The position numbers and the translations under genes are program-made. Shown in pieces: positions 1-10,213 of a DNA stretch of 64,000 nucleotides. The stretch lies in NCBI RefSeq assembly GCF_036370855.1, contig NC_088103.1, positions 11,037,404 to 11,101,403 on the forward strand, in the 5' to 3' direction. Every line of letters begins with the position of its first letter. Within the stretch, counting starts at the first letter, position 1. The DNA comes from Dromaius novaehollandiae (lineage: Eukaryota; Chordata; Aves; Casuariiformes; Dromaiidae). The notes below the pieces were generated by a model that searched no databases, was not told the DNA's origin, and saw only the letters and a list, made by a program, of their open reading frames with translations.

Positions 1-480
1 TGTTATTAAATCAGTGAATGGATCATAGACGAGTACAGTAAAGCGTATCAGTGGTCTTTGTGAGACTGAGGCCTTGATCATTAATCACTGTTCAAACTTA
101 AAGGCATTTAACTTCAATGTAAAATGAGTTTTACAGGGAATGTTTACTGCACCCATGATAAAGACCTTCGAGAAGAATGTGTCTTTTGTTAACAGACAAC
201 AAGTATTTTGTTTTCATAGTCTTAACTTTGTCAGACATGAAAAATGTACAGAAATGAACTGAACTGCTTGTTTTTGAAGAATAAAATATCTTTGTGTCCT
301 ATGTAGCCTTCAAAGACTAAAGATTCACCCCATTCTTTTGTAGTGGGGATGCAGAAAATACAGGTCCCAGTGCAGGGAAGCCTTTAAGTGTGTGCCTGAT
401 CTGAGTATATGCGTGATGGCAAGACCTAAGTCTCAAATACAGCTAGGTTTTACTTAGTATCCTGAATTCTCTCTAGTCTG
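1..480. other. Intergenic DNA upstream of DNAJC12
   Basis: I see no gene here. The stretch is AT-rich and unique-looking. From known vertebrate gene order, SIRT1 would be expected further upstream on the opposite strand, but none of its exons are visible. Confidence 0.5.
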
Positions 481-517
481 GGCGAGAGCCAGAGTTGAAT
501 GTTGCAAGTACTTTGGG

Positions 518-660
518 AACTACAAGTCCCAGGGAGCACTGCCATCAGCAGGTTTGTGCCGCCGCATTGGTGTCCTGCCGGGGCCAATGGAAAGCAGAGG
601 TTTCCCGAGAATTCATGTGTGTCAGCTCCCTCTATTAAAAAGCGCTGGAGAGAGCTGTAG
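518..660 (+). promoter_or_regulatory. DNAJC12: DNAJC12 promoter region
   Basis: This block precedes the DNAJC12 start codon by 120-260 bases. It contains a ZNF143/Staf-like motif (AACTACAAGTCCCAGGGAG at 518-536), an inverted CCAAT box (ATTGG, 566-570), a direct CCAAT box (584-588) and a weak TATA-like TATTAAAAAG (633-642). The motif order and spacing fit a housekeeping-type promoter with transcription starting near 660-700. The exact start site is inference; no transcript data were available. Confidence 0.55.
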
Positions 661-781
661 ACCTGAGTGGAAATAGCTTATTTCCCTTGGCTACTTTTAA
701 AGCAGCCTGGGAGCTTTGTGTTGATACTCATATTTTACACCGCGGTGCCTCGGCCTGAGGCAGGCCCCCGGACTTGCCCCC

Positions 782-859
782 ATGGATGCGATTTTGAACT
801 GCAGCCCGGATGACTTGGAAGATTACTACAACTTGCTGGGGTGTGATGAACTGTCCACG
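782..859 (+). CDS. DNAJC12: DNAJC12 coding exon 1
   Basis: This exon encodes residues 1-26, from the ATG to ...DELST. The donor is ACG|GTAAGA at 860, phase 0. It covers the N-terminal lead-in and helix I of the J domain. Confidence 0.95.
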
Positions 860-3800
860 GTAAGAGCCCTCCCTGCCGCCTCCCCACGCTAAAGGTGTTT
901 GCAGTGTGCTTGTGTTCTGATCCCCCCGTAGAAAGTCGGTTACCTCTACAGGTAGGGCTAGCTGAAATGCATCACGAACCTCTTTCTTGCCACTTTTATC
1001 TTGTAGTATTTCCTCATTGCAAAGCTCAATTTACTCATCGTGTCAAGAGCCTAGAATAAGGCTTATATGAAAAATGCTTTATAAAACAGAATTTCATTAT
1101 AGATGCAACTGAAATGATGCCTTATTCATTAGTCTCGTTCAACATGTGATATGGTTACGTGTTATGAGCCAACTGCGTAAGCTTGAAAGCATAAAAATAA
1201 CATTTTAGAATATATTCATGATTTTAAAAGATGACAAAAGCTATATATGTGCAACTAATGCAGTCAGTGTTCATGGCTCTAGACAGCTGGTAATGCTATT
1301 GACTTTCTCAGTTTTTTAAATAGATGCACTTTTTTTTTCCTTAGTGTTCATTGGTTGTGAAGAAAAACACTAAAATAACAATCTCCTTATTTATTCATCA
1401 TATTAATGATTTTAAATGTTCAAATACTAGTTTTACTAATTAGTTTTGGTAGCAGATACACACCACTTCATACTTTAGGATGAGATCTATCTAAGCAACT
1501 GTTGAATGATTTGTAGCTAATACAAGCGTTCTTCTTCCTAAAGATGTCCATGTCCATATAACATTTTTTGGATAGTCAGAGTTAGTGTTATCCTAATATT
1601 TTTAATCCAGCCGCTGCGTTAAGTGGGACTGGGTTTGGATTTTGGAAAGAGAGTTTTAATTACACTGCTGTAGTGAATGATGAGCATGGGAAAAACCTAT
1701 CTTTTGTGCAGTAAATATGATCAGATGCTCTCATCTGTCCTAAAGGTTACACGCGGGGAGAATACCTCTGTCTTTCCTGACAGAGGAGGCACGTTAGGTA
1801 AGCATCGCTGCTCTGTTGCGGAAGGCATTTTAAAGCTTTTCCTGAGGTAACCTCTAATACGGCATCCCAGCAGAGGGCAGTGTTAAAGTGACGGTGGCCG
1901 TCACCACACCGGCTAACGGAGCTTCCCGGAGAGGGAAAGGAGGCGTGCGTGGAAAATGAAATTTAAATAAGCAGTGCAGCTGACGGATGGTTGTTATTAC
2001 CTATTTTGCTTGTAATAAAGCTTGTAAAATGAACAAGCAAAAGCCTTTTAACATCCGTCGTCGTGCCTCCAAACTCTTTTCGAAAAGCAAATTCAAAAAT
2101 CTTTTCTGCGTGTATGTATTTACTCACTTTAAACCTTGATATTCTGTTTAGGTTGAACAAATTCTTGCAGAATTTAAGATTAAAGCCCTTGAATGTCATC
2201 CTGACAAACATCCTGGAAACCCCAAAGCAGGTATGTATTGTTCCCTGTTTAAAAACAATCTCCCCCCCCCCCATTAATATGACTAAGATATTAAATTCAG
2301 CCTTAATATTTTATTGATTATTATTTTCTCCATATATTCCCCCCATTGTCATGTGTATTGAGTGTATTGTCTTTTAATAGCAAGCTTTAATATTCTATTC
2401 TAACACACGCTCCTAGGTGGCAGAGCAGGGGAATGCTTGTTTGATTTTTTTTCCCCCCTTTGGAGTTTTTGATTTTTTTTTCTTTCTGCAGTAGAACATC
2501 TTTTAATTCAGAACCTGTTTTATGGAGTATATCCCTTTCTAGACATATGAGCTTGACCTGCCTCTATGCTCAGTGACACTCAAATGCCATAATTGCATCA
2601 ACTAGATAATTTGCTTCCGTGAACACGTCAGGAACATATTAAATGTACTTTAGTTTCTTTTAATGTAATTTAATAACTGGAAATAAAGAGAAGCCAGCAA
2701 CACAGGAGCAGCCATCTGTTTGCAGAACAGCAACTAACATCTGAGTTTATGAAAGCGTGCACTTCATCATACCCAAACCATACCTGTGACTTCAAAGCAG
2801 CACCTGGGTTATTTGAAGACAATCTTATCCATTTGTAACTAAAAGGATAGTTCTCATCAGTGATCACAGACATCTGATTACTTTATATTGTTAAAATAAA
2901 GGCCATTGTGATCTTATTTATAGTCAAAGTTTGCAGAAGAAGCTACTCAATGTTGAATTCTATTCAATAGAATATTGAATTCTATTCAATAGAATATGAT
3001 GTTGAAGATTATCTTTTCCTCCCTCCTCTTCTATTTAAGAATTTATATGTCGTCAAATAAATACTTCTACTTACAAGGCTTGAATCATTAGAATGCAGTA
3101 TTTGCTTGGAGAAAGAAAAATAAGCACAAAAAATAACCTGAGTGTAATTGTTAATATTTGAGGAATTAATGGAATTAATCATAAAAAGACTTTATCCATC
3201 TTTTGGAACTCTTCCTAAAAATTCTCTGTTTAGATTTTCATCATTGTCATTACTATTATGGAAATCTGTAAAATTTCTTTTGGGTTCCCTTGGTGACTGC
3301 GATTTTCCAAAAAGACTGGGGAACTGAGCAAACAAAACCCAAATATATTTCTATTTGTTTTATCCTTATTTATTGATCAGAGCCTGCAGGAGCAAAGGAG
3401 AACAATCTTTACTTCCCTTTTAAGATGTGCTTAGTTCTAGAGTGTTAAGTTCTTAAAGCCACCAAAATTTGTTGTAGAATAATTAAATATACATCCCATT
3501 TTGCTTAATGCAGAAATTCTTCCTCTCAGTTACACTATCAACTGTCTGAACAAGGTAAGCGTATGAACCTTCCCCCTTGTGTGAGTCTGACCTTCTCATC
3601 CGCACCCTCTCCCGGGGTGCCAGGCTGGGAATACGGTGTGAGTTAAATGACATGTCCTGCACTGCCTGTAGGAAAGCTTTCAGCAGGACTTGGTTTTTCT
3701 TTGTGATGGAGTATGATGAATCCTTATTTCCTTATCTAATTTCAGTGGATTGACAAGGGGGATTTAAAAAGTGAAACAGGTAGGATCTTTTCACTTTGAT

Positions 3801-6800
3801 ATTCCCCGACAAGGAACCGCTTGAAAGCATTTGAGAGACAATCTAGCACCTATTAAAATAACCTAATGTCTAGTATTTAACTTATTCTAAAAGACAACGG
3901 AAGTACTGATGAAGCCAATGGAATCAATTTTGTCTGCAGCAAATTCTGGCAATTGCATTAGGAGACAGAGACTACAATCGATCCCATTGCATCTCTCCCC
4001 CCGCCCAAATTAACTGAAACCAAGTAACTCCAAAAGTGAAGCCAAGTGCCAAATACTGGAGCAGCTTTGTTTGTTAATATGTAGTAGTTTATGCTCCATG
4101 TACCTGAACCTGCTGCATGTATTTTAAATGTCATTTCACAGTACTAGTGAAAATTGACTTTATAGTGTTGATTTAATCAGTTTAATAAAGCTTAATGAAG
4201 AGTAATTAAAAAAGACAGGTTTTATTTGTTCAAAATGAGTCACACTAGAAAAAGGAAACCTAATAGCCCCCCGCAACCTGTTGTCTGGTGTTTGATTTAT
4301 GGTTGTCAGTTTGGATTAGTGTTTGGGCTCAGCATATTTCAAAAGAAATCTCTCTAATTTGTAAACTGGAGTAAATGAATAATACTAATATATCACTGTA
4401 ACACAGGTGACTTGCAGATAAAATGTAAATCTTTATAGCCCTCCTACAAATAGTAACATGCAACTGCATCCTTAGTAACCAGTTAATGAAAAATCCTGCT
4501 GCAGGGAAAAATGAGTGTTCTCATTCATGCAACCTGGTATCCAAGATAACATTTTAGAAAATGTCGAAAAGAAGCCTAATGAAATGCACAAGTTAGTTAG
4601 TTTGCACTATATTTAGATTCCTGTGCTTGCTTGTTGTTTTTTCCTTCTCATTTTCTCCCCGCCCCATGTTTTCTTGGTGTTGTGTTCCGCGCTGACTTCC
4701 TTGTTACTGTGGATATAAGTGTGTACGTTCTAAGCATGATTACTCTGGTTTAATTTCAATTTTTAAAATGCTGTTTACAGGGGATGACTCGTGCCTTTTG
4801 CCTGCTGTTCCGTATATGTTTCTCCAAACTTAAATTTAGGAAATTTTGAAACCAGCAGACAAATGAGCGTCTTAGCACTCATTTGAGACGGACATCAAAT
4901 ATCTATGGAAGGTGCTGTAGTTCTAAAGCCAGCTAAAACTTTGCAAAGCCGTAAGCAGAGCAACCACAGACCTGTCACTCAGTCCTCTCCTCCTGTCTAT
5001 TCTACTCTCTTCACTCTAAGCAACTGTTGGCAGCTCGTCTTTCACATGCAAACTAATTTCATTAAAAACAAGTGTTGGCTTTAGCATCTTTTTGGTTTGT
5101 GTTTTAGTGGAGAGTTTTCAGAAGCTGCAGCAAGCTAAGGATACTCTTGCTAATGAAGAGAGTCGAGCTCGCTATGATTACTGGCGACGGAGCAAGATTA
5201 CCATTCCGTTCCAGCAGTGGGAGGCCCTGAGCAATTCGGTGAAGACGGTGGGTGTTGTTTAAATTTGGACATTCGGTACTGGGCAGGTCCCACTGTGGGA
5301 CAGTGGGCAGTGGTAGGGCTGGTCCATGGGAAATGTTCCAGTGAATGTGAGGGTAAGTTGTAACACCTCTGCAGCTGTGGGTTTTGGGGGTAGGAATAGT
5401 GTAGAATGATCTCTAAGGCAATGGAAATAAAATTGGAGGGCTAAAGAAGTCCATTCATAGAAGGGCTTTTGGCTACTAGTTTTAGAATAAATTTATCAAA
5501 TTGACACTTTCATGTGTATTATATGAAGCTTAAGTAATGTGAGCACTTTTTCAAATGCTTCCATGTACTTTGATTCTTGCAGGAACCTTTTATTGGTTTT
5601 CAAAGTTAGATTAAAGCTAGCACCTTTATGTAGTATCTTCTCCTTCTGATATAGTACTTATCAGGTAGTTTTGATGCTAACTGATTAAACAATGAGCTAT
5701 CTGAAAAATCTAGAAGCTGTTCTCTTGGAACCTTGGGCTTCATACAAGTCTTTGGAAGGGCCCTGCAAGGCTGGTGGGGTGATTTGTGACAGTGATTTTT
5801 TTTTTTTGATCGCTGTTCTTGCTGAAATCAAGTCGGGCTTCAATTCCTAAAAACTGTTAAGTTCTTGAGGTGCTGTATTGCCAGTCAAACTCTCTGGAGT
5901 TGTTCTCCAGCTGCACTCTAGGATGACTGACAACACAAATGGATGACTAGTGACAGATTGCCCCTACTAGTAAACCAGAAATTTAGGTTATCTGCAAAAG
6001 GTAGGACAAACTACAGTATAGGCTTACCCGTGGAAAGCGGAGACATTTTGTCACAAGAAATATCCATATTTAAATACCACTATTTTCTTGTTGTGGGGAA
6101 GGGTGCTGTTGACCTGCCTTAGAGAGAGATGTTCTGAGCATTGTTTTCCCTCCTTATTTTACTAGTGAGATATTTTGGTGGCATATTTCCAGTAGGGCCT
6201 AATTTCATTATGCTTGACCATTTTCTGTCCAGTTAGGGTGAATGATAGTTACAAATTTACCTGATCAGATCTCAAGACAGGTGAATAAATACACTTTTGC
6301 TTTTCTTCCCCCCAATTCTGCTTATGAAAGATGTCTGAGAGCCTCTTCAACTAAAGCACCATGCTTGAGTGTAACTGTTTGCTGGAAGAATGCCATCAGG
6401 CTTAGTTCACTTCCAAACAGAGGCATTCCACAGACCTCAATAGTAAAACTTTCAAAATCACCTTGCTTTCAAAGGGCATCTTGAAATCAAAGACAGCTTT
6501 GAAAATGGAAATCTTCTAAGTCATGTAAGCTCTCTTTAAAAGTTGTTGAAGTCACGACAGAAGAAAATGTGGACAAAAGACCCATCGGTACTTTAGAATT
6601 ATTTGGTGCACTTCTACATTTTGTTCTTCATCCCCACTGGCATAAACTATAGCTGTGTCCCCCTACTCAAATCCTATTTGCAATATGTTACTATGCTTTC
6701 CTTATCCTACTGACCTGCAAGTTTCTCTCTAGTATGTGTTTCTGTTTAACTCTGTATTATAACCATTTAAGAAAGAAAGAAAAAAAAATTAAAAATCTTT

Positions 6801-9136
6801 CAAAACACAGGAATTGGTTCTTTATTTGCTATTTTTGCATTTCTTTAGTCAATGCATTGGGCTGTCCAAAGAAAGAAGGACCAAATGCTGGAAGCTCCCG
6901 TGAACAATAGCAGCAACATAACTAGTGAGATTTGGACCCAACAGACTGAAAACAGTGAAGACGGATTGTCAGATGGGAGCAGGGAGCAAGAAGATTTTGC
7001 AATTCCTGATGTGAAACCGCAGTCTTCAAAGAGTCCAGACTCCCCAAGTAAGTGAAACCAGCAGTTACAGAAGATTGCAGAATCCAAGAACTGGCCTGAA
7101 ACTGAGGCTTTTTGTCATGAGAAATTCTTTTCCAGAATAATACATTTAATTGGTAGCTTTTTTAAATGTGGTTTTGGGTTGGGGTTTTGTTTTTGGGTTT
7201 TTTTTTGTTATTTATTTTTTATTTAATTTTGAAGCTTTCAGGCCCTTTTTCCTCTCCCACTCCATGTTTGCTTGCTTGTTTGCTGGTAAAACCAAAAAAT
7301 GGAGCAGAAGAAAAAAGTTTGTCTTAAATCAAAAAGGAAAGTTTAGTTTCCCTGCTAACTCAAAGAATAGAAAGGTTTCTCAATTATTTCCAGCAGTATT
7401 TTTAAAATAACTGCTTTCAACTATTAAATAAAGCAGTCAGATGTGATATTCATTATTGTTTAATCCAGCATTCAATACTCATGCACAGTTTACAGCTGAT
7501 GAGCTAAAAGGGAGGACTAAAAATTGAGACTTGAAGAGTTCTTTTGTATTTGATCACAGGTTTAAAAAAAATATGTACACCGCAATAAATGTCTATTTCG
7601 AAAGCTGTCATCTGGATAGTCAGTATTTTCTGTCTGTTGTTTAGGTTAATACACTTGAATCACAGTTTACTTACCACAAGGCCCATCCTCTGTTCTACTT
7701 GATGCTTCAGTAGTTTCATAATCTGGGGTTTATGTTATCAGAGAACTATCATTAAACAAAGTCTTGTCATCTCTTCCTAGTTTGATCAAACGAACGGGAA
7801 ATGAAATTAAACTGAGGGAGCAAAACCTAGTTTAATCCCAGCATTTGTGGAATGCAGAAAATAGACAAGAAAATTCTAACAGCAAATCTATGTGAGGCAT
7901 AACTGAAGATTTAATATTAAAAAATGATGCCCTGTAACAAGTTACCATCTCTCTTATACTATTTGCTATTTTTAAGTAATTAAATCAGCACTACATCCTT
8001 TGTAAAAGAGTAAAATTTCAAAGTAAAGATCAACTAATTCTTTGTGATGGTGAACTTTCTTTGCAGGCATCTTTTAAATTTTTTTTTCATGTTTTATTTT
8101 AATTTCCATAGATTTGAATGGAAAAAATATCAAACCCATCAGATGCCTACTTAATTTATTCTGTAGGACTATAATCATATTAATAAATGTGGACTACAGA
8201 ATGCATTTATTCTTCAAGGCTTGTATTGCTTTTCAGTGTTCATACTGGCTGCTGGGATGTCGATAATTTCTTTTTTTGTCTTAGTCCAGGAAAATTTATA
8301 TTTGTTCCCCCTTTTAAAATGAAATATTCTTAGGTTCTGTCTGCTGGTCCCTGAGAATTACAGACTACAGCTCCACATAGCTATTTCAGCCTGAATTAAT
8401 AAATCTGGTAATAGGTTTAATCTTTCTGATATAGGAAGATCACATTAGTGTTCACAGCCCATAGATCATACAAATATAGCACTGTAAATGGGCCTGAAAA
8501 ACTCCTCTAGTCCCTTGTGTATGGACAGGCCCATCTATACCCACATCATTCCTTACAGACGGGGGTCTAATCTGTTCTTAAAAATGCCCTGAGATGGAAA
8601 CTTATGTCTTAGTATCTTCTAATCCGAATATTCCTGACTGTAATTAAGTGCATTACTTCTTGACTAATCCAACAGAGACATGGAAAATTATTCCTTCCCT
8701 TTATGCTTCTGCCTTTCACATACTTGGAGATTTATCATGTCACCCTCCCTGTCTTCTTGAGATTAAGCAAATGCAATTTGTTCGCTCTTCTTTATAAGTC
8801 ATATTTTCTAGACTGCTCATCATTCTAGCTGTTCTCCTTTGGAGTCTTTCCAGGTGATAGATATCTTGAAGTTTGGTGCTTGCTTGGTGTCTTTGAGGTT
8901 TTTGTTCAAATGGTGCCCTGCCAGTCAAAAGCACTAAAAGTGTCCAATTTTTTAATTACTTTTTGGGAAGTTTATCAAGTATTTCAGCCAAGTTGTTTTA
9001 CACACACATCTAATAATTTATTTGGTCTTTTTTTTTCTCAGGATTTTCAGAGGCAAATTACTGGCACTTGCGTTTCCGCTGGTCAGGGGATGCTCCATCA
9101 GAGCTTCTGAGGAAATTCAGAAACTATGAAATCTAA
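782..9136 (+). CDS. DNAJC12: DnaJ homolog subfamily C member 12, complete five-exon gene
   Basis: The spliced reading frame joins 782-859, 2152-2230, 5108-5247, 6849-7047 and 9042-9136: 591 nt, 196 residues plus TAA. Every junction has GT/AG and the frame stays open (intron phases 0, 1, 0, 1). The protein begins MDAILNCSPDDLEDYYNLLG. It has a J domain at about residues 14-79 with the HSP70-activating HPD triad at 42-44, a variable acidic linker (about 100-165) and a conserved C-terminal tail containing WHLRFRW and ending RKFRNYEI. Human DNAJC12 is 198 residues with the same start and tail, so length and ends agree. The family acts as a cytosolic HSP70 co-chaperone for phenylalanine, tyrosine and tryptophan hydroxylases; human loss causes hyperphenylalaninaemia. 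The start has no upstream ATG in the proximal leader and a G at +4, but C at -3. It looks intact and functional. Confidence 0.97.
860..2151 (+). other. DNAJC12: DNAJC12 intron 1
   Basis: This phase-0 intron of 1.29 kb is mostly AT-rich. A GC-richer pocket at about 1780-1960 holds a perfect CTCF consensus match (1867-1880) followed by a 7-bp-arm inverted repeat (1888-1904). I see no other feature. Confidence 0.8.
1867..1880 (+). promoter_or_regulatory. Candidate CTCF binding site
   Basis: CCAGCAGAGGGCAG matches the CTCF core consensus CCASYAGRKGGCRS at all 14 positions. It sits about 1.1 kb inside DNAJC12 intron 1. Binding is not shown by sequence alone. Confidence 0.5.
2152..2230 (+). CDS. 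DNAJC12: DNAJC12 coding exon 2
   Basis: The acceptor TTTAG precedes GTTGAACAA and the donor is GCAG|GTATGT. The exon encodes residues 27-52 plus the first base of codon 53, including the HPD motif (residues 42-44) between J-domain helices II and III. Confidence 0.95.
2231..5107 (+). other. DNAJC12: DNAJC12 intron 2
   Basis: This phase-1 intron of 2.9 kb is AT-rich. It contains a poly-C run (about 2263-2273), a short perfect 22-bp tandem duplication (2953-2996) and otherwise unique sequence with no coding signal. Confidence 0.8.
2953..2996. repeat. 22-bp unit tandem duplication, palindromic
   Basis: Two perfect copies (2953-2974 and 2975-2996) lie end to end. Each unit contains ATTCTATT-C-AATAGAAT, an inverted repeat with 8-bp arms and a single-base centre. 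It is probably a local replication duplication. Confidence 0.85.
5108..5247 (+). CDS. DNAJC12: DNAJC12 coding exon 3
   Basis: The acceptor TTTTAG precedes TGGAGAGTTTTCAG and the donor is AAGACG|GTGGGT. The exon encodes residues 53-99: the end of the J domain (helices III-IV, with the conserved NEESRARYDYWRRS stretch) and the FQQWEAL segment, which is also present in human. Confidence 0.95.
5248..6848 (+). other. DNAJC12: DNAJC12 intron 3
   Basis: This phase-0 intron of 1.6 kb shows no repeat or gene. The short open frame at 6242-6484 has no recognisable similarity and no splice context. Confidence 0.8.
6849..7047 (+). CDS. DNAJC12: DNAJC12 coding exon 4
   Basis: The acceptor TCTTTAG precedes TCAATGCATTGG and the donor is CCCCAA|GTAAGT. 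The exon encodes residues 100-165 plus one base. It begins SMHWAVQRKKD, matching the human SMHW start, then runs into a low-complexity Ser/Glu/Asn-rich acidic linker that differs strongly from human. Confidence 0.93.
7048..9041 (+). other. DNAJC12: DNAJC12 intron 4
   Basis: This phase-1 intron of 2.0 kb ends in a long pyrimidine tract and TCTCAG. It contains T-rich DNA (about 7170-7230) and an ancient CR1 LINE remnant at about 8455-8885. No other gene signal was seen. Confidence 0.8.
8455..8885 (-). mobile_element. Ancient CR1/L3-type LINE fragment
   Basis: The reverse strand at 8740-8850 reads HLERLQRRTARMMSSLENMT followed by YKEERTN. This is the C-terminal reverse-transcriptase-tail signature of CR1 elements (LERVQRRATRMI...LSYEERL). 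The flank down to about 8455 resembles the CR1 3' end (TCTAGTCC, then a run matching the 'second paragraph' of CR1). It is heavily diverged and truncated at both ends, and is clearly older than the CR1 copies at 45.9 and 59.6 kb. Confidence 0.75.
9042..9136 (+). CDS. DNAJC12: DNAJC12 coding exon 5 and stop
   Basis: The acceptor TTTTTTCTCAG precedes GATTTTCAGAGGC. The exon encodes residues 166-196 and TAA (9134-9136). The tail WHLRFRWSGDAPSELLRKFR is almost identical to human, which makes this the most conserved part outside the J domain. Confidence 0.95.
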
Positions 9137-10213
9137 AATGCAGAATTCTCAAGAGCACAAGATTATCTGTTCAGTAACTCAGTATTTTTTGACAGCAGTT
9201 ATGTTATTTGTATCTTGTACTCATTCACTGCTATGTGAATGTTGTTCAAATAAGTGGTGTCTTAATACTGATCTGTTAACCCACATCTATGAGCTTTGCA
9301 GATGGAGGTCTTTTTATTTAATCAGCAAGCAGTACCCTTTTCAGTATTAACATAACTAGTGTTTGTGCATAGTTATCTAATATCTTATATACTGTTTCTT
9401 GTATTTTTAAATATTGTGTAGCGAATAATATTTTTGTCGGTACTGCGATACTGTAAGAAAGTACTCTCACTAAAATCAAAAGTCGTTGTTAGACTCCAGG
9501 AACTCTTGCTATTAGTGATGATAAACCAAAAGCTACATGATAATGAACTTCAAGCAAAATTATGTTTATTTCTAAATTAGGTACTCTGGGTTACTTCTCT
9601 GTTGCATTGTACTTATTGTAGTGATTTATATTGCATGCATGCACTATTGCAACTTAATATTATTAATACACTGTACAAGCTTAACTTGTCAGAGAATTGT
9701 GATCTTGTGATACAAATGAAATAAGAACACTCTTATTATCCCAGAAGGCAGCTGTGATAGAGCAAGCTCTCTTAAAAAGTAGTTGCATTCTACCTTAAAA
9801 AGTAAGCTTTTTGCAACAGCTATTTGTTTTGGCAGGCAGTTCCAGACCCTCACTTCTCTGGTTAGTAGCTTTCTTCCAGCCCAGGTTTATTACTGGACAT
9901 CTGGATACCCCTTGTATGTGTGCCGACATTGTCCTGTGGCTTAACAGTAATTTCCCTCCCTGCTGTGGCTTCACAGACAGGGTCTTAGCAGGTTTTGTAC
10001 GGTAGGAAATGAAGAATCGGGCCCAGCCAACATTTGTGTACAAATATAACATGAAACATCTTTTATATTTTGGGCAACTTTTCAAATTGTATGTTGTATT
10101 TATTTATTTTGTATTATTTTATTCTTTATAAACCTTGTCAGTTATTGATATTTGCTTTTTTGAGTAGCAAGTCATTTCATCACAACAAATAAAACAGCAT
10201 GTATACAAAAAGG
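9137..10213 (+). other. DNAJC12: DNAJC12 3' untranslated region
   Basis: AU-rich sequence follows the stop codon. The first well-placed canonical poly(A) signal is AATAAA at 10188-10193, with a G/T-containing stretch just after it, so cleavage near 10205-10215 is likely. A second AATAAA at 10991-10996 could serve a longer form. The exact end is inference. Confidence 0.6.
10188..10193 (+). terminator. DNAJC12: Candidate DNAJC12 polyadenylation signal
   Basis: This is a canonical AATAAA about 1.05 kb after the stop codon, followed within 30 bases by GGGGCTGTTCGC and T-rich DNA. An alternative signal lies at 10991-10996. Confidence 0.5.

Noticed and set aside
2953-2996. Two palindromic 22-bp repeats as a possible CRISPR-like array
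   Set aside because: Only two copies directly adjoining with no spacers, in a vertebrate intron.
7150-7410. 86-codon hydrophobic frame in DNAJC12 intron 4
   Set aside because: Produced by a T-rich tract (Phe/Val/Leu run); no splice context and no conservation signal visible.
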